DNA of 64,000 bases from Lichtheimia corymbifera B2541. Taxonomy: Eukaryota; Mucoromycota; Mucoromycetes; Mucorales; Lichtheimiaceae. Shown here in pieces: positions 35,297-46,483 of this stretch. The translations under genes and the position numbers were made by a program. Below the pieces are notes generated by a model that saw nothing but the letters and a program-made list of their open reading frames with translations, searched no databases and was not told the origin of the DNA. The number at the start of each line of letters is the position of its first letter. The first letter of the stretch is position 1. The stretch lies in contig JNEU01000898.1 in the NCBI GenBank assembly GCA_000697475.1, positions 1-64,000 on the forward strand, given 5' to 3'.

Positions 35297-35947
35297 TTAA
35301 GTTTTGCGTTTCTTTGTTTTGCGTCTCCCATCATCCCGTCGTCGTCTTTTCCATTGTGGGTCAAGTGCTGATAGACAAAGAAAGAAATATGCATCTGAGT
35401 CAACGAGTGCTCCGCCCATACATCCTCATTCATTATCCCCCCCACTGTACGGAGTTGGACCTACCATCTTGTGATGCTTCACGTAAGGCAATGAGCACCG
35501 ACAGCTTTTCTGATGTGTTCTTGTTGGCACTGGGATGATATCGTGAGTCAACTTTTTATGAGATCCAATATTCTCATTGGAGAAAAAGGGAGTATCAAAG
35601 GTGGTAACTTACTTGAGTTCCTTCATTGACAGCTCGATGCCTTCTGCATAATACTGTTTCAGCTGATCCGCCAGGTTTGCAGGGATACCTGGAAAGAACC
35701 CATCCAATCTCGATTAGCTATCCATTCCTTATACCAGAAGAAATGATTACAATCAAAGGTGATACTTGCCTTGGTCAAAATCCGTTGTGCTTAATATGGC
35801 GTTTATCTCCCTTAGCACGAAGGCTATTCGCTTCTGAATGCGGTCGAATTCCATAAGGGCAATGCATATTTCTTTCCAAAGACGATGTTCTTCATTGGCA
35901 TCTTCAAGTGTGGACCGAGACGATCGTGTGCGTTTGTGATCTGTCAT
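35297..35947 (-). CDS. SGF29-like N-terminal coiled-coil protein, no Tudor domain
   Basis: Four exons: 35770-35947, 35613-35688, 35465-35529 and 35297-35367, 129 aa. An in-frame ATG at 36067 would add 40 residues. The helical part (EEHRLWKEICIALMEFDRI, then LKQYYAEGIELSMKELK and KLSVLIALREAS) follows the SGF29 N-terminus, a SAGA/SLIK subunit. The reading frame then ends in a basic tail (KRRRRDDGRRKTKKRK) without the tandem Tudor domain that reads H3K4me3. Intron 1 has a GC donor (G|GCAAGT at 35764-35769). It may be a truncated paralogue, or the Tudor exons may be lost. The SGF29 match is by eye and moderate. Confidence 0.5.
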
Positions 35948-36067
35948 ATCCAGGAGTAGTGGAAGATAAAGGTGAGAAAGACGTGTGTATGCGTCAACCT
36001 TTACGTTGCTTCGTTCTTTTTTGACGCCCTCTACTTGTGACTGAGCTATTAATGGTCCACCATGCAT

Positions 36068-36455
36068 CCCTTTTTACATTATATCAAGCTGTATTATCTA
36101 TCATACACTAGAGAGATTGATGTATTATTAAAGGCTATCATTGGTTAATAGAACGGGAGATTGTATTATGCACTACCGGATGGCGACATCTTGCTTCTGT
36201 GTGCCATTTTAAAATGTCCATTTTTCGTGGTATAGTCTTTAATAATGTTGTTACATTGTACTAAGCGTTGCAGTAAACAGAGGATCGAGTACTTTCGATT
36301 GATGGCTCTACTGATGTCCTTTTTGTAGTACTGGAATTCGTGAAAGATTTGGGCTGTTGCATGACATGTAGTATAGTCGTAAATGCTGCTAGAGTGCCGA
36401 TCCAAATAGGTAAATAGCCGTATCCTAGCAACAAGCAGAGATGATAGGATTCAAT
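36068..36455. other. No supported gene
   Basis: Short overlapping minus-strand frames (for example 36166-36405) look weakly protein-like but have no recognised domain. They stop at the edge of the dispersed repeat. Confidence 0.3.
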
Positions 36456-36865
36456 TTCACACACATCATGGGTAACAACGAGGTATTCAGGTAAGCAAGC
36501 CTATTGGGTGCTGTAACGTAGGTATCAACGAGGTATCAACGAGGTATCATGGCTGTGTTTCCTCACTGTCACACGCCAAGGTCGTTTTATCATTCTATTT
36601 AACCACACATCATGGGTAACAGAGCAACTTGGTCAAGAAACGCGTCGTTGGTTGGGGGTTGAGGAATTGTCGTGCCAATAGATTAGCCATTGCGTGAATA
36701 CAATTCGTGTGGAGGAAGCAGTTGAGAGAGTCATTGTCGAGTCGAGTGAAATCCGATTGGATATTACGAAAGGAGCGTTACTCAGCATGTTACCACGCGG
36801 CGAGCGAAAAGAGCGTTACTCGGTAACAACCCGAAAGCTGCTGAGTGGTGCTTGTTTAACCTCAC
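36456..36865. repeat. Dispersed repeat, copy 1 (about 410 bp)
   Basis: The block starts with ACACATCATGGGTAACAACG, carries three nearby ACGAGGTAT words and one partial restart of the unit (36603), then a unique body, and ends with GTTACTCGGTAAC and CCCGAAAGCTGCTGAGTGG. The same sequence, in the same order and orientation, recurs at 44141-44955. Confidence 0.85.
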
Positions 36866-39800
36866 CTCTTTTTCTTCCTTCAGCGTCAAACGAAATCTGC
36901 CGTGAATCCTGAACCCAAGATATTGCCACTGCCTTTAGTACCGCATGCCTTTTGCTTCTTAGCGATTGGCGCTAGGCTATAGGGGCGTATCCATGGCCAG
37001 GTTAGCAGTAGTGTCTTGCTCTATCTACATCGCATCAGATGTTATCGGATGGCGGTTGCCTTATGGCGTAAATCCTGAGTGGATACGTGTAATATCTTTG
37101 AGTGATGCTGCAAAAGCAGGTAAGGAAACACAAAGTGCAATGGACTCACTCTATTAGCTCTAGTAACCAAACGGCAAGACGATTGAACAAGGTCAAGAAT
37201 GCTAATGCCATGACGACTGAGCAAGGTCAACGGTGCTAAAGCCAAGAATACTGACATACCATATTCCTTGATTTCGATACCATCAATACACAAGCGTACA
37301 CATCCATCAAGACCCATAGCACACTTTGTCAAATATTATCCATCATAAATTGTCAAACCAAGTTTGGAATGATGCATCATCGCTTCTCAGTATTAAGTTT
37401 GAATTCTTGTGGTTATTGGGGGAATCGTGTCTATTGTCACTGACAGACTTATGACGAGTCTGACACCTCTTGGTCATTAGACTGTTTCTTGGGCTATTAT
37501 AAAATGATATGATTATTAGCGGTACTTGTTATCTAGTGCATTAATATGACATTATATCAATTCAAGAAGCATATACTACACATTTGTCATGAAAGCTGTT
37601 TGTCGAACAGTGATCTTTTGCAATAAGCATATGCCTTTTGTGATACAATAAGGAGGAGTGGGATTACCTTGAGAGGAAACGTAAAGTGGTCCCTCCATTG
37701 AATTGATCACTGGCTAGGTGGTTTTTTATGTACATATACAAATTGGTTTCTCCTACGTACAGCATGCAAATGTGATGTGTGGCTGTTATTGCCATACTAC
37801 ACACACCTTCATTATTGGAGGATGCTGTTTACTTGCGTACCTTCCCAAAGGCAGTCATCAACATTATCCATTTATGCTGCAACCTGTCAACGACGTGTTT
37901 GTGTAACCACCACGTGCCATTTCATTCAGGTCTCCATGTTTCCGTTAATGCAGCCGACACCATCCACTAGGAAAAAGCAACTGCTTCACGCTACAGGAGC
38001 ATATGTAAAACATAAAGATGTCTGTATCTCTAAACTTTACAATGAAACGTGGGGTCTTCAATCGAACAGTGTTGCTCGTCGTGGGCAAGCGCACCTTGGG
38101 TGCATGTACGCCTATGTGTTTATAGTAGGATCCGCCTATGATAGCCCGTATGGCGCTTTTTTCAGGTTGACCATGTTATGGTCAATAAGCCAAAAATGAT
38201 CACTGCATCCGAAAGTATCATGTTTGAAAGCGGATGAATCGTGAGACGTAAAACTGTTGGACATCATGTCTCGCAAGAAGGTCGCCCAAGGATGACTTTA
38301 TTGTAGTTGACAACAGCAGAGAATGACCATCGACGTTTAAGCCTGAGCGGCTCTTAGCATCACAAGATGCCTTTCGATGCGCTTCCCATTTCTGGAATAT
38401 TAACCATGCCATGTTTGATTGTGCAATCTTTAAGTATTAGTACGAGGTGCTCTTTTTATCGATAGGAGTGTGATTGGTACATGTATGCAAAGTGAACGGC
38501 TTATTGTATAAGGACAACATCAAGCATACAATAGAAATGGATGCTTCGCAATGGATTGCGTAAAAAAAAATGCTGATGGCTGGGGACCTGGTAGTAATGC
38601 AATGGCTGTTGTTGGATCATCATTATCATGTAAAGTGTAAAATGACACACGCACCCTTTTGCTATACGTGAGGATCATTCATTTTATTAAGGCAATAATG
38701 GCTCCAAATCACATTTGGGGATAGGAGAAGGGCGAGTTGTATAAACCAATTTTAATTAAGAGGGTGATAGCGCTACAAGCAGATTGGATGAACTGCTAAA
38801 TGATAATATAATGATGGACGAATGCAGACGACATGGGATAGCAAAAGTGGTGGGCGCATGGTCAATAAGGGATTGATGAGGGATATGTTTATTTGCTTGG
38901 TTGGGCTGGATTACGTTACTACGATGCCTATATTTTTGGTGTGCGCGAGCTCGAATTTTGGTGCGCGCGTAGTAATTCCCACTAGTACAGAAGCTGGATA
39001 AGATGCAAAAACTATCGGTGCGTCCGCTGTTGAGGTTCATGGCGTAAATGTAGTGGGGATGAATATGACCTCTTGGGCCGTTCATTGTTGGAAAAAGAGG
39101 ACAATAATAAACTAGCAGCTCGGGCTTCAATGTCTTAACACTGCTTATGGAGCACGATGATCTTACAACAAGCATATGTATATGATTTCCAGTACTCTGC
39201 TTTCTCAAGCCCTAGACGTTTATGCCACATACATGCACGATGTCGATCAAGGTAGTCTTCCAGGCAATCATTGACATATACCAATTTATAGCTACAATCT
39301 CAAAAGCCAGTGAGGAATACAGTTTCAATTAGAGAGAGAATGCACATAAAAGAGTAGATCAGGGTGGGGAAGAAGCATATGCATGTGATGGAATGATGTA
39401 TCACCAAAGGAACAATTCGGAAGGCAGTGCATCTGTTGGCGAGATCCAGTTGTAACGTGGCATGACGTTCTCCTTCCCTTCCAATTCAACCGGCAAAGAT
39501 GATGATAAGAACAAAGACGTCATCACCCCTTTACATATACGAGATCATAGTATCCCAAACCCAAGTAATATGCTGCATCTGATGTTCATTCAATAAAAAA
39601 ACTGGAAAGCGAGATATGATATCGATTGACTTTTAGTGGTGTATGTGACAAAGAAAACTGTAGCTAAATCAAAGGGGTACACCTGGATTCCATCGAGTCA
39701 ATTGGGGGGTCATTGTGTAGGAGGCTGGTCCATTGTTGTCTTTTTGCATCCATAATTGCATCAGAGAATAACAACCATTGATTGCCTTGTTCCGTCCAGT

Positions 39801-39973
39801 ATCGCCAGGTAGCTTTGCATCCGCCATTGAAACACATGCATTGATCCATTCTTGGCGCTGATCACCGTGCAATGCAAACATGGCCATATTGGAAGATCGC
39901 TGTGCTTGACTGCATCCATCATATGCTTGCTTTCCCATGCACCTTTGGGCCATCCTCATTCTTGGACATCGAG
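36866..39973. other. Gene-poor region with eroded frames
   Basis: About 3.1 kb. Fragments such as 36990-37157 (+) and 38218-38412 (-) read like protein for 50-60 residues but end without partners. I see no domain, RNA gene or repeat that I can name, apart from short A/T runs. Confidence 0.35.
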
Positions 39974-40756
39974 TCATTGCAGTTTGACATCAGGTTGTGA
40001 CATGGACATTGTGGCGAATACTGCATGGAGGCGTAGTATCGCTGGGTATGCATAAAGCATCATTGATCCATCACTTGCCGTTTTATCTTCTTGTACCTTG
40101 TCGAAACGGTAGCCCATAAACGGATGTTGAAGCTCCTTGTGATCATATCCAAGAGTGGTGCAAGTGGATACAGTAGTCAATGGATGATACCACCAACGAG
40201 TGGGATTCCCAAGCAGTTTAAACGTGGCTATAGGGTCCTTTGCTTGCTTCTCGTGCGACCGAGGCAAATGAGTGTTGAAGGTGTTGTGCATGCTGTCATT
40301 TTCTTCATAGCCGACGGTAGCGAAAAGCCGTTGGAGTTGTTATTTGAGATGCTGAGCCTATGCTGTAGCATTCGACAGAGAGAGTCTGACACCTGTCTCG
40401 ATTTCAATCACATAGAATGGTCTCCAGAGAGCAATATGGGATGACGTAGTTGATTCAATGCCTGTAGGATTGCCGAATAGTCTCTTTTTGCCATCTGCAG
40501 GATATGATGCCGAGTATGTTGTGTCAAAATGCAGAGTCGTCTCAATGTTTCAGCACCACCTGCTGATAAAGGACCCATCATGCACAAATGAATATCGTTC
40601 GCTACGCAATGGACATGTCAATCCCTCTTTCCAAACATATCGCCCCCATCCACTCGTTACCTGGACACGCAACGCCAGGAGTGCAACATCCAAACCAGAA
40701 AGCCATGACTTGAGCCATTTGTACTGCATCATGTTCACGTGAGAAGATTGCCACAA
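39974..40756 (-). pseudogene. Decayed protein-coding gene of unknown family
   Basis: One minus-strand frame reads as protein through three in-frame stops (TGA near 40550, TAG at 40358-40360, TAA at 40340-40342). Pieces include MQYKWLKSWLSGLDVALLAL, GRYVWKEGLTCPLRSERYSF, LHFDTTYSASYPADGKKRLF, HIALWRPFYVIEIETGV and FKLLGNPTRWWYHPLTTV. More protein-like sequence continues below 39974 in other frames (CKATWRYWTEQGNQWLLF), which implies frameshifts. Upstream, 40800-41136 may hold its N-terminal part. I do not recognise the family; a lost transposon or a host gene are both possible. Confidence 0.5.
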
Positions 40757-41136
40757 TTATGATATCCCACCATATCATCCTCCTACCTTGGTAAATGGTG
40801 AACTAGCACACAAAAGCTTCATGAAGAGATGCTGTTGTTGTATAATGAATAAAGCTGCTGCATGTCATCGCCAACATGTTGTCTGTCCAGGCTGGAAACA
40901 AAGGCCTCTTGGAAGCCGTTCGCTATGGACTGTCAAGCAAGAACACTGTCGTCGGGTTTCTTCATGGACTCGATGCTGAATCGTAAATGTGGAAGGGAAG
41001 CAGTGGTTGAGAAAGGCAATGTCAAGTTGAGTGGGAAGAAGGGTAGTGTGTGAAAGAAAAGAGCATCCAAATGAACATCGCCGCCTTGCCCCGTGTTACA
41101 GATATCACCCAGTCTACTGCTACAACAATGATGCAT

Positions 41137-41770
41137 TAATAATCTTCCAAGCAGTAACCTTCATCATCTCTTAAAGTGGATAATCTCTTAAGGTGGGTAA
41201 AATACCTTCAACTTTTCAATAAGATGATGATCAGTGCCCTCGATAATGGCCAAAGAACTTTGGCCCACAAGAAGCGCATATCCAAATTGACTTTGCATTA
41301 AAGTGGATAAGAGTTCAATCAGTTGAGAATATTTATCATCGTATGTAAAGTTGCAAGTTATTTTGCGTTACAATGCTTCCCATTAGTGCTCTATAGAGAG
41401 TCCCTTTGTCGCACAAAGCATGGTGTATGTGTATGGAGCTTGGGGGTTATCAAACCAGGTTCAAATACAATTTCTTGTTACCGGGTAACGCTATTTTTGC
41501 CACTCTACCATGTAGCACCCTGATACTCACTATTGCTCCTCGACTTCAATTTCAAAACCTTCTATTTGAATTATAAGGTACTCAGGAAGCATTACTTTTA
41601 ATGACGGCATCAATTTTTCGATCGGTGGTGGACACGTATAATGTAGGGTGCGCAGCTGTTTTTTGAGAATTCAATCACCGCCCTACCCTCAGGTTGGGTT
41701 GTTACCGGGTAACACTTCTTTGTCTGCTTATTTTCACCTTTGTTGGTAACAGCGTTACTCATCGCCACTG
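41137..41770. promoter_or_regulatory. Upstream region of the nuclease ORF with two GTTACCGGGTAAC palindromes
   Basis: The 13-bp palindrome GTTACCGGGTAAC occurs twice, at 41477-41489 and 41701-41713, 281 and 57 bp before the ORF. A third related site, GGTAACAGCGTTAC, lies about 15 bp before the ATG. Similar motifs (GTTACYBGGTAAC) close the dispersed repeat. The half-site CGGGTAA also resembles the yeast Reb1 site, but that link is only a resemblance. Confidence 0.55.
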
Positions 41771-42853
41771 ATGTCAAGTCTGCCAACTCCTACCATTCCT
41801 GTCGACCTCTTGGCCTTTTCTCTTCCTCACCGCACTGATTTGATGTCGAAGCTTCTGCTAATCGATAAAACAGTAATGAACATGGTAGTCGAAGCCTTGG
41901 TGAACGAATCAGCACGAGACGAATACACCCCATGGCCCACTGAATGGCCAAACCGTCGCGTATCCGATGTGCTGTATATGCCCAAGGAGCCGAACACTGA
42001 CCGGCACCCACCAATCCTCATCGAGGTTCAACGCACTGTTGATAACGACTTCATCCTACGATTAACGTCATATGCCCTATCCATCATCCAACAATATGGC
42101 ACTCCACCTATCATTCTCACCTTCGCCACAGCAACCATGAAATACGAAGTTGTGAAGCGCACCAAACGCAACAAACAACTCTCATTCTTATTACAATATC
42201 CATGCCATCCCTGGGCTTCTGCTTGTTACTTTGTCGATGAAAAGCAAGTGGAATCAATGACCCCGCCTCTTGATCCTTTTCCCTGCATAGCTGCATTTCT
42301 CACTGGTCAGCATACTTCGCTCACTCGCAGTCCTTATCGCAACGACCCAACAATGAAACTCCTGTATACCATTGCCACTCGTTTATTCCATGATCAGATT
42401 ATCCAGCACGACGAAGCAGCCACAGATCTCGTGGATCTTTGCCAGAATACGATCAATGACATACAACAAGCTATCGATACATTTCAAGATGATTCCACCG
42501 CACAAGCATCACGAATTCTTCAAAACACAATTGATCAGTTAGCTGTCTACAAAAACAAGTACGAGTCTGTAGAAGTGGAATCTTCGTCGTCGTCTTCTCT
42601 TCCTTCTCCGTCATCCTCCTCTTCCGCTCCGACTGCTCCCCCTGCTCCCCCTGCTGCCAATGCCGATGCTAATGCCGATGCTAATGCCAATGCCTGCTGG
42701 GGGTACGTTGATCAGCGTGTGAATGATTGTCAAGGCCATCCCATCCCTTGGGAGTCCATCTTCGACGACGGCAAAAAGAAGGGCTTATTCTCGTACAAAA
42801 ATTGGAGGGTATTGAAGTCTTCTTATTACAGATGGTCAAAGCAAAGCGCTTGA
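41771..42853 (+). CDS. PD-(D/E)XK nuclease-family protein (PDDEXK_2/Rpn-like), copy A
   Basis: 360 aa, single exon, intact. The core fits the PDDEXK_2 (transposase-associated Rpn-like) pattern: D66 in SDVLYMP, E85-V-Q87 in PILIEVQ, and R97 plus Y101 in ILRLTSYALSI. The family's third catalytic position is Q rather than K, as is common there. After the core come FATATMKYEVVKRTKRNK, a helical section, and a Ser/Pro/Ala/Asn-Ala low-complexity tract (about residues 275-310) before a Trp-rich C-terminus (YKNWRVLKSSYYRWSK). Bacterial relatives act in recombination or as transposase-like nucleases; activity here is not shown. No intron and a related broken copy 1 kb away suggest a mobile or amplified gene. 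Confidence 0.65.
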   Translation: MSSLPTPTIPVDLLAFSLPHRTDLMSKLLLIDKTVMNMVVEALVNESARDEYTPWPTEWPNRRVSDVLYMPKEPNTDRHPPILIEVQRTVDNDFILRLTSYALSIIQQYGTPPIILTFATATMKYEVVKRTKRNKQLSFLLQYPCHPWASACYFVDEKQVESMTPPLDPFPCIAAFLTGQHTSLTRSPYRNDPTMKLLYTIATRLFHDQIIQHDEAATDLVDLCQNTINDIQQAIDTFQDDSTAQASRILQNTIDQLAVYKNKYESVEVESSSSSSLPSPSSSSSAPTAPPAPPAANADANADANANACWGYVDQRVNDCQGHPIPWESIFDDGKKKGLFSYKNWRVLKSSYYRWSKQSA

Positions 42854-43319
42854 GCTTTGTTGTCACTATCCACTATACCAAGACTTGCCTCGTTCTCATG
42901 CTTATCATGTCCATATATCCCCATCCCCAATTGTACCATTCTCATTATCGATCATTACTCTTGTCGTCTTTTGTTTTCATATAGCTTCATCCACAATTGT
43001 GCATCTTTGAACATGTTCTCGTTAATTCAAGCCACTATATGAACACTCTTTCTCTATCAAAACCAATGTCTACTAAACAGCCAATTCCTCGCTTTTCAAG
43101 AATCTTTCTGTTATTCATGTTGATAAAATACGTCGTGCCTTTATGTATCATTGAGTGAAACGTTGACAATATCTGCTCCATGTTTATTTGTGTGTGCTAT
43201 GCGATTCAAGTGACCACATTGCTGGTCACTGATAGTACGTCTGGATCCTCAGGCGATTCATAAGCTTCACTAGCAGCCTTTTCTATACCAATCCATAATA
43301 CGGCCCACAAAAGGAGAGA
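42854..43319. other. Spacer between the two nuclease copies
   Basis: About 470 bp, AT-rich, no gene seen. Confidence 0.4.
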
Positions 43320-44145
43320 TCAGATTGACACCTGCTTGCGGCACATGCGACTGCTTGTGGGAAACCAAACAACAATGTCAAGGTGCAATGGACACCATGT
43401 TGCTTTTCTAATACTTAAATGCACAATGCATTTATCAGTGTCACTTTTCCATGCATAGGATACCGAAAAGTGCTTACCGATGCAGCCTGGATACCTTCCC
43501 AAGTGGATGCAATCTTTCTTGATACTATCATCTTCATACATCTCCATCAAGCGAAGAGCCTTGGCAATAGTGGCATCCATTTCAAATGACAAACAAGCAT
43601 CCACCTCGGTTGATACACGGCCGAGCACAATCTTGAGAATCTCCCTGCCGAAATCGACCAACAAACGATCCATGGCCCATTCAGCTTGCTCCTCGTTGGA
43701 TCTATGAGATGTGAACAGTAATGATGGGATAACCCACACGCATAACAAACAAACAAAGGTCACTTACCCTCCCTTACTCTTCCCATACTCAATAGCTGTT
43801 GTGCGGTGGAGTCATCAGCTTGTTGTATGTCGTTGATAGTATATTCTGGCAAAGATCCACGAGATCTGTGGCTGCTTCGTCGTGTTGGATTATCTGATCA
43901 CGGAATAAACGAGTGGCAATGGTATACAGGAGTTTCATTGTTGGGTCGTTGCGATAAGGATTGCGAGAGAGTGAAGCATGCTGACCAGTGAGAAATGCAG
44001 ATAGGCACACAAAAGGATCAAGAGGCTGGCTTATTGTTTTCATCGACGAAGTAACAAGCAGAAGCCCAGGGCTGGCATGGATACTGTAATAAAATGAGAG
44101 GCGTTTGTTGCGTTTGGTTCGCTTCACAACTTCGTATTTGACCAC
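43320..44145 (-). pseudogene. PD-(D/E)XK nuclease-family copy B, truncated and disrupted
   Basis: The minus-strand frame starts abruptly at VKYEVVKRTKRNKR, equal to about residue 124 of copy A, so the catalytic D and E-x-Q are absent. It runs nearly identical to copy A (GQHASLSRNPYRNDPTMKLL, IIQHDEAATDLVDLCQN), then breaks by small indels. A further family-like segment ([20 protein letters not shown]) follows in 43500-43700 after a possible intron. Its 5' end touches the first unit of the tandem repeat at 44141, so the N-terminal half was replaced by or recombined with the repeat. Confidence 0.7.
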
Positions 44146-44955
44146 ACATCATGGGTAACAACGAGGTATTCAGGTAAGCAAGCCTATCGGGTGCTGTAAC
44201 GTAGGTATCAACGAGGTATCAACGAGGTATCATGGCTGTGTTTCCTCACTGATACCATGATCGAGTGCGTGCTCATTTCTTTTTTTGCTACAAGTACACG
44301 CCCAAGGTCGTTTTATCATTCTATTTAACCACACATCATGGGTAACAACGAGGTATTCAGGTAAGCAAGCCTATTGGGTGCTGTGTAACGTAGGTATCAT
44401 CGAGGTATCAACGAGGTATCATGGCTGTGTTTCCTCACTGATACCATGATCGAGTGCGTGCTCATTTCTTTTTTTGCTACAAGTACACGCCCAAGGTCGT
44501 TTTATCATTCTATTTAACCACACATCATGGGTAACAACGAGGTATTCAGGTAAGCAAGCCTATTGGGTGCTGTAACGTAGGTATCAACGAGGTATCAACG
44601 AGGTATCATGGCTGTGTTTCCTCACTGTCACACGCCAAGCAACTTGGTCAAGAAACGCGTCGTTGGTTTGGGGTTGAGGAATTGTCGTGCCAATAGATTA
44701 GCCATTGCGTGAATACAATTCGTGTGGAGGAAGCAGTTGAGAGAGCCATTGTCGAGTCGAGTGAAATCCGATTGGGGAGAAAGACAAGACTGACCGGATA
44801 TTACGAAAGGAGCGTTACTCAGCATGTTACCAGGCGGCGAGCGAAAAGAGCGTTACCTGGTAACAACCCAAAGCAGCATGTTACCAGGCGGCGAGCGAAA
44901 AGAGCGTTACTCGGTAACAACCCGAAAGCTGCTGAGTGGTGCTTGTTTACTGTAT
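44141..44955. repeat. Dispersed repeat, copy 2, with 187-189 bp tandem units
   Basis: Units start with ACCACACATCATGGG at 44141, 44328 and 44517 (spacing 187 and 189 bp). The third is partial and passes into the same body as copy 1 at 36.6 kb. Within the body, a block of about 50 bp with AGCATGTTACCAGGCGGCG and a GTTAC...GGTAAC site is itself duplicated (about 44820-44918). Compared with copy 1 there is an extra insert of about 29 bp near 44776-44804. Confidence 0.85.
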
Positions 44956-44958
44956 AAT

Positions 44959-44983
44959 ACACACACACACACACACACACACA
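44959..44983. repeat. (AC)n microsatellite
   Basis: About 12 AC units directly follow the dispersed repeat and precede an AATAAA. Confidence 0.9.
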
Positions 44984-45205
44984 ATAAAGCCGTCGCTTTT
45001 GAAGTATCGAAGTATTGCATGAGAAATTCTTTCAATGGTGGATGAATGTTCTTTTAATATGGTCGACGATAAGCTAGGATGTCAGTGCCATGGTAACCAG
45101 AATCATGCAGCTGGAGGATCACCCGCTTGAAACGTAGGTATTTGATGTCGGTGAGCGAGTTCCCGCTATTCCCGCTCTTTCTGCTGCATTTTTACCTATT
45201 GCAAT

Positions 45206-46483
45206 ATGCCACCAAGGTTTGGAGGTGCACCTTTGTGCCAGCGCTGTGATAAAGGTATGCTTTTACTTCTTTGTCGCAACACAATGCATGGGCATTGATC
45301 CGTTTCTCTTTAGCTGTGTATATGGCTGAGCAGGTATAGCTTCATGCCTCCCCTCATCAAGCATGAAGGTGTATGTTTATTCATCGAATCTGCCATAGGT
45401 GATCGGCCCGGGTGGACCCTATCACCGTACTTGTTTGACGTGCATGGTATGGCTTTGGATATTGTTTGACATCCATCTATATGGTGGGCTGATATCCTCC
45501 TTTAGGAATGCAATAAGCGACTCGACTCGACCAGCTTGACTGAACGTGACAACCAGGTAAATGTGCCATCAACGAACGCCGTGATGTTTATTAATCTCAT
45601 TACTGTATAGGCCTATTGTAGAGTGTGTTACAATCGAAAATGGGGACCAAAAGGATATGGATTTGGTAATCATGAAGTCGAAGGATGGTGAAGACAAGTG
45701 GTATCTAATATTCATGGAACAGCTTCAGGTGCTTCGTTCTTGAGTACTGAAAGTAAAACACCCAAGGAGATCATGGAAGAACAACAGCAACAGGATCAAA
45801 CAGTGATGAGTCAATCTCAGCAGCTCCCACCTCAACGTACCCCAACACCACCGTCATCATCCTCGCCACAACTTCCTCCAAGGCCAACGAATAAGCCTGA
45901 ATCACCTTCTTCTTCGTCGTCATTATCATCGACTCCTGGTGTACCGCTAAGTTCATTCTGGTCTTCTCGTCCAACACCACCACCACCACCACCGTCTTCA
46001 TCCACTGGTCCCAGTCCTGCTGTCCCAACAAGTACAAACCCTGCCACACCGCCAAGACCTGCTGTTGCTTCTAAACCAGCCTATCTCAACACAAGCTACG
46101 TGCCTAAAAAGGTTAACATTGCCGTCCAAAATGATACATGCACAAAATGCGGAAAAGCTGTATACGCAGCAGAGTTGGTAAGCAATATCAGGATGTCAAG
46201 TTGGAAAAGAGGATTAATTTTAATGGGTGTGTGTGTGTGTGTGCAGGCACTTGGGGCTGGAAACAAGTATCACAAGCTTTGTTTGAAGTGCATCGAATGC
46301 GGCAAGTTGTTGAGTTCGACCAATATGGTGGACAAGGATTTTGATCTCTATTGCCGTAGTTGCTATACCAAGCTTCATGGTCCAAAGGTAAGGTTGCAGC
46401 TTTGTGATATACAATAATAGTAGAGTCGTCTGCTCATCATCATCACTATCATCCTCTAGGGTTGGAAGCCGTTTATCTCCTAA
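45206..46483 (+). CDS. Two-LIM-domain protein (CRP-like)
   Basis: Eight exons: 45206-45254, 45314-45333, 45399-45446, 45506-45556, 45611-45665, 45729-46177, 46247-46387 and 46460-46483, giving 278 aa. LIM1 (CQRCDKAVYMAEQ, YHRTCLTCMEC, YCRVCYNRKWGPKGYGFG) ends in the YGFG signature of cysteine-rich proteins. A Gln-rich and Pro/Ser-rich linker of about 130 residues follows. LIM2 (CTKCGKAVYAAEL, YHKLCLKCIEC, YCRSCYTKLHGPKGW) ends the protein. LIM domains bind zinc and partner proteins, often at actin structures; no enzymatic role is expected. The intron before exon 7 ends in a (GT)n run followed by GCAG. Confidence 0.88.

Noticed and set aside
37777..38199. 140-codon plus-strand frame
   Set aside because: Two other frames in the same place look equally random, and there is no domain or partner exon.
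38756..39208. 150-codon minus-strand frame
   Set aside because: Composition like shuffled sequence, no recognisable motif, no introns and no neighbouring exons.
41457..41475. GGTTCAAATAC, similar to a tRNA B-box
   Set aside because: No matching A-box, acceptor stem or anticodon arm around it. I found no convincing tRNA gene in the window.
44141..44640. Regular tandem repeats, CRISPR-like at first sight
   Set aside because: Units are 187-189 bp and almost identical throughout, with no short repeat/unique spacer pattern, and the genome is eukaryotic.
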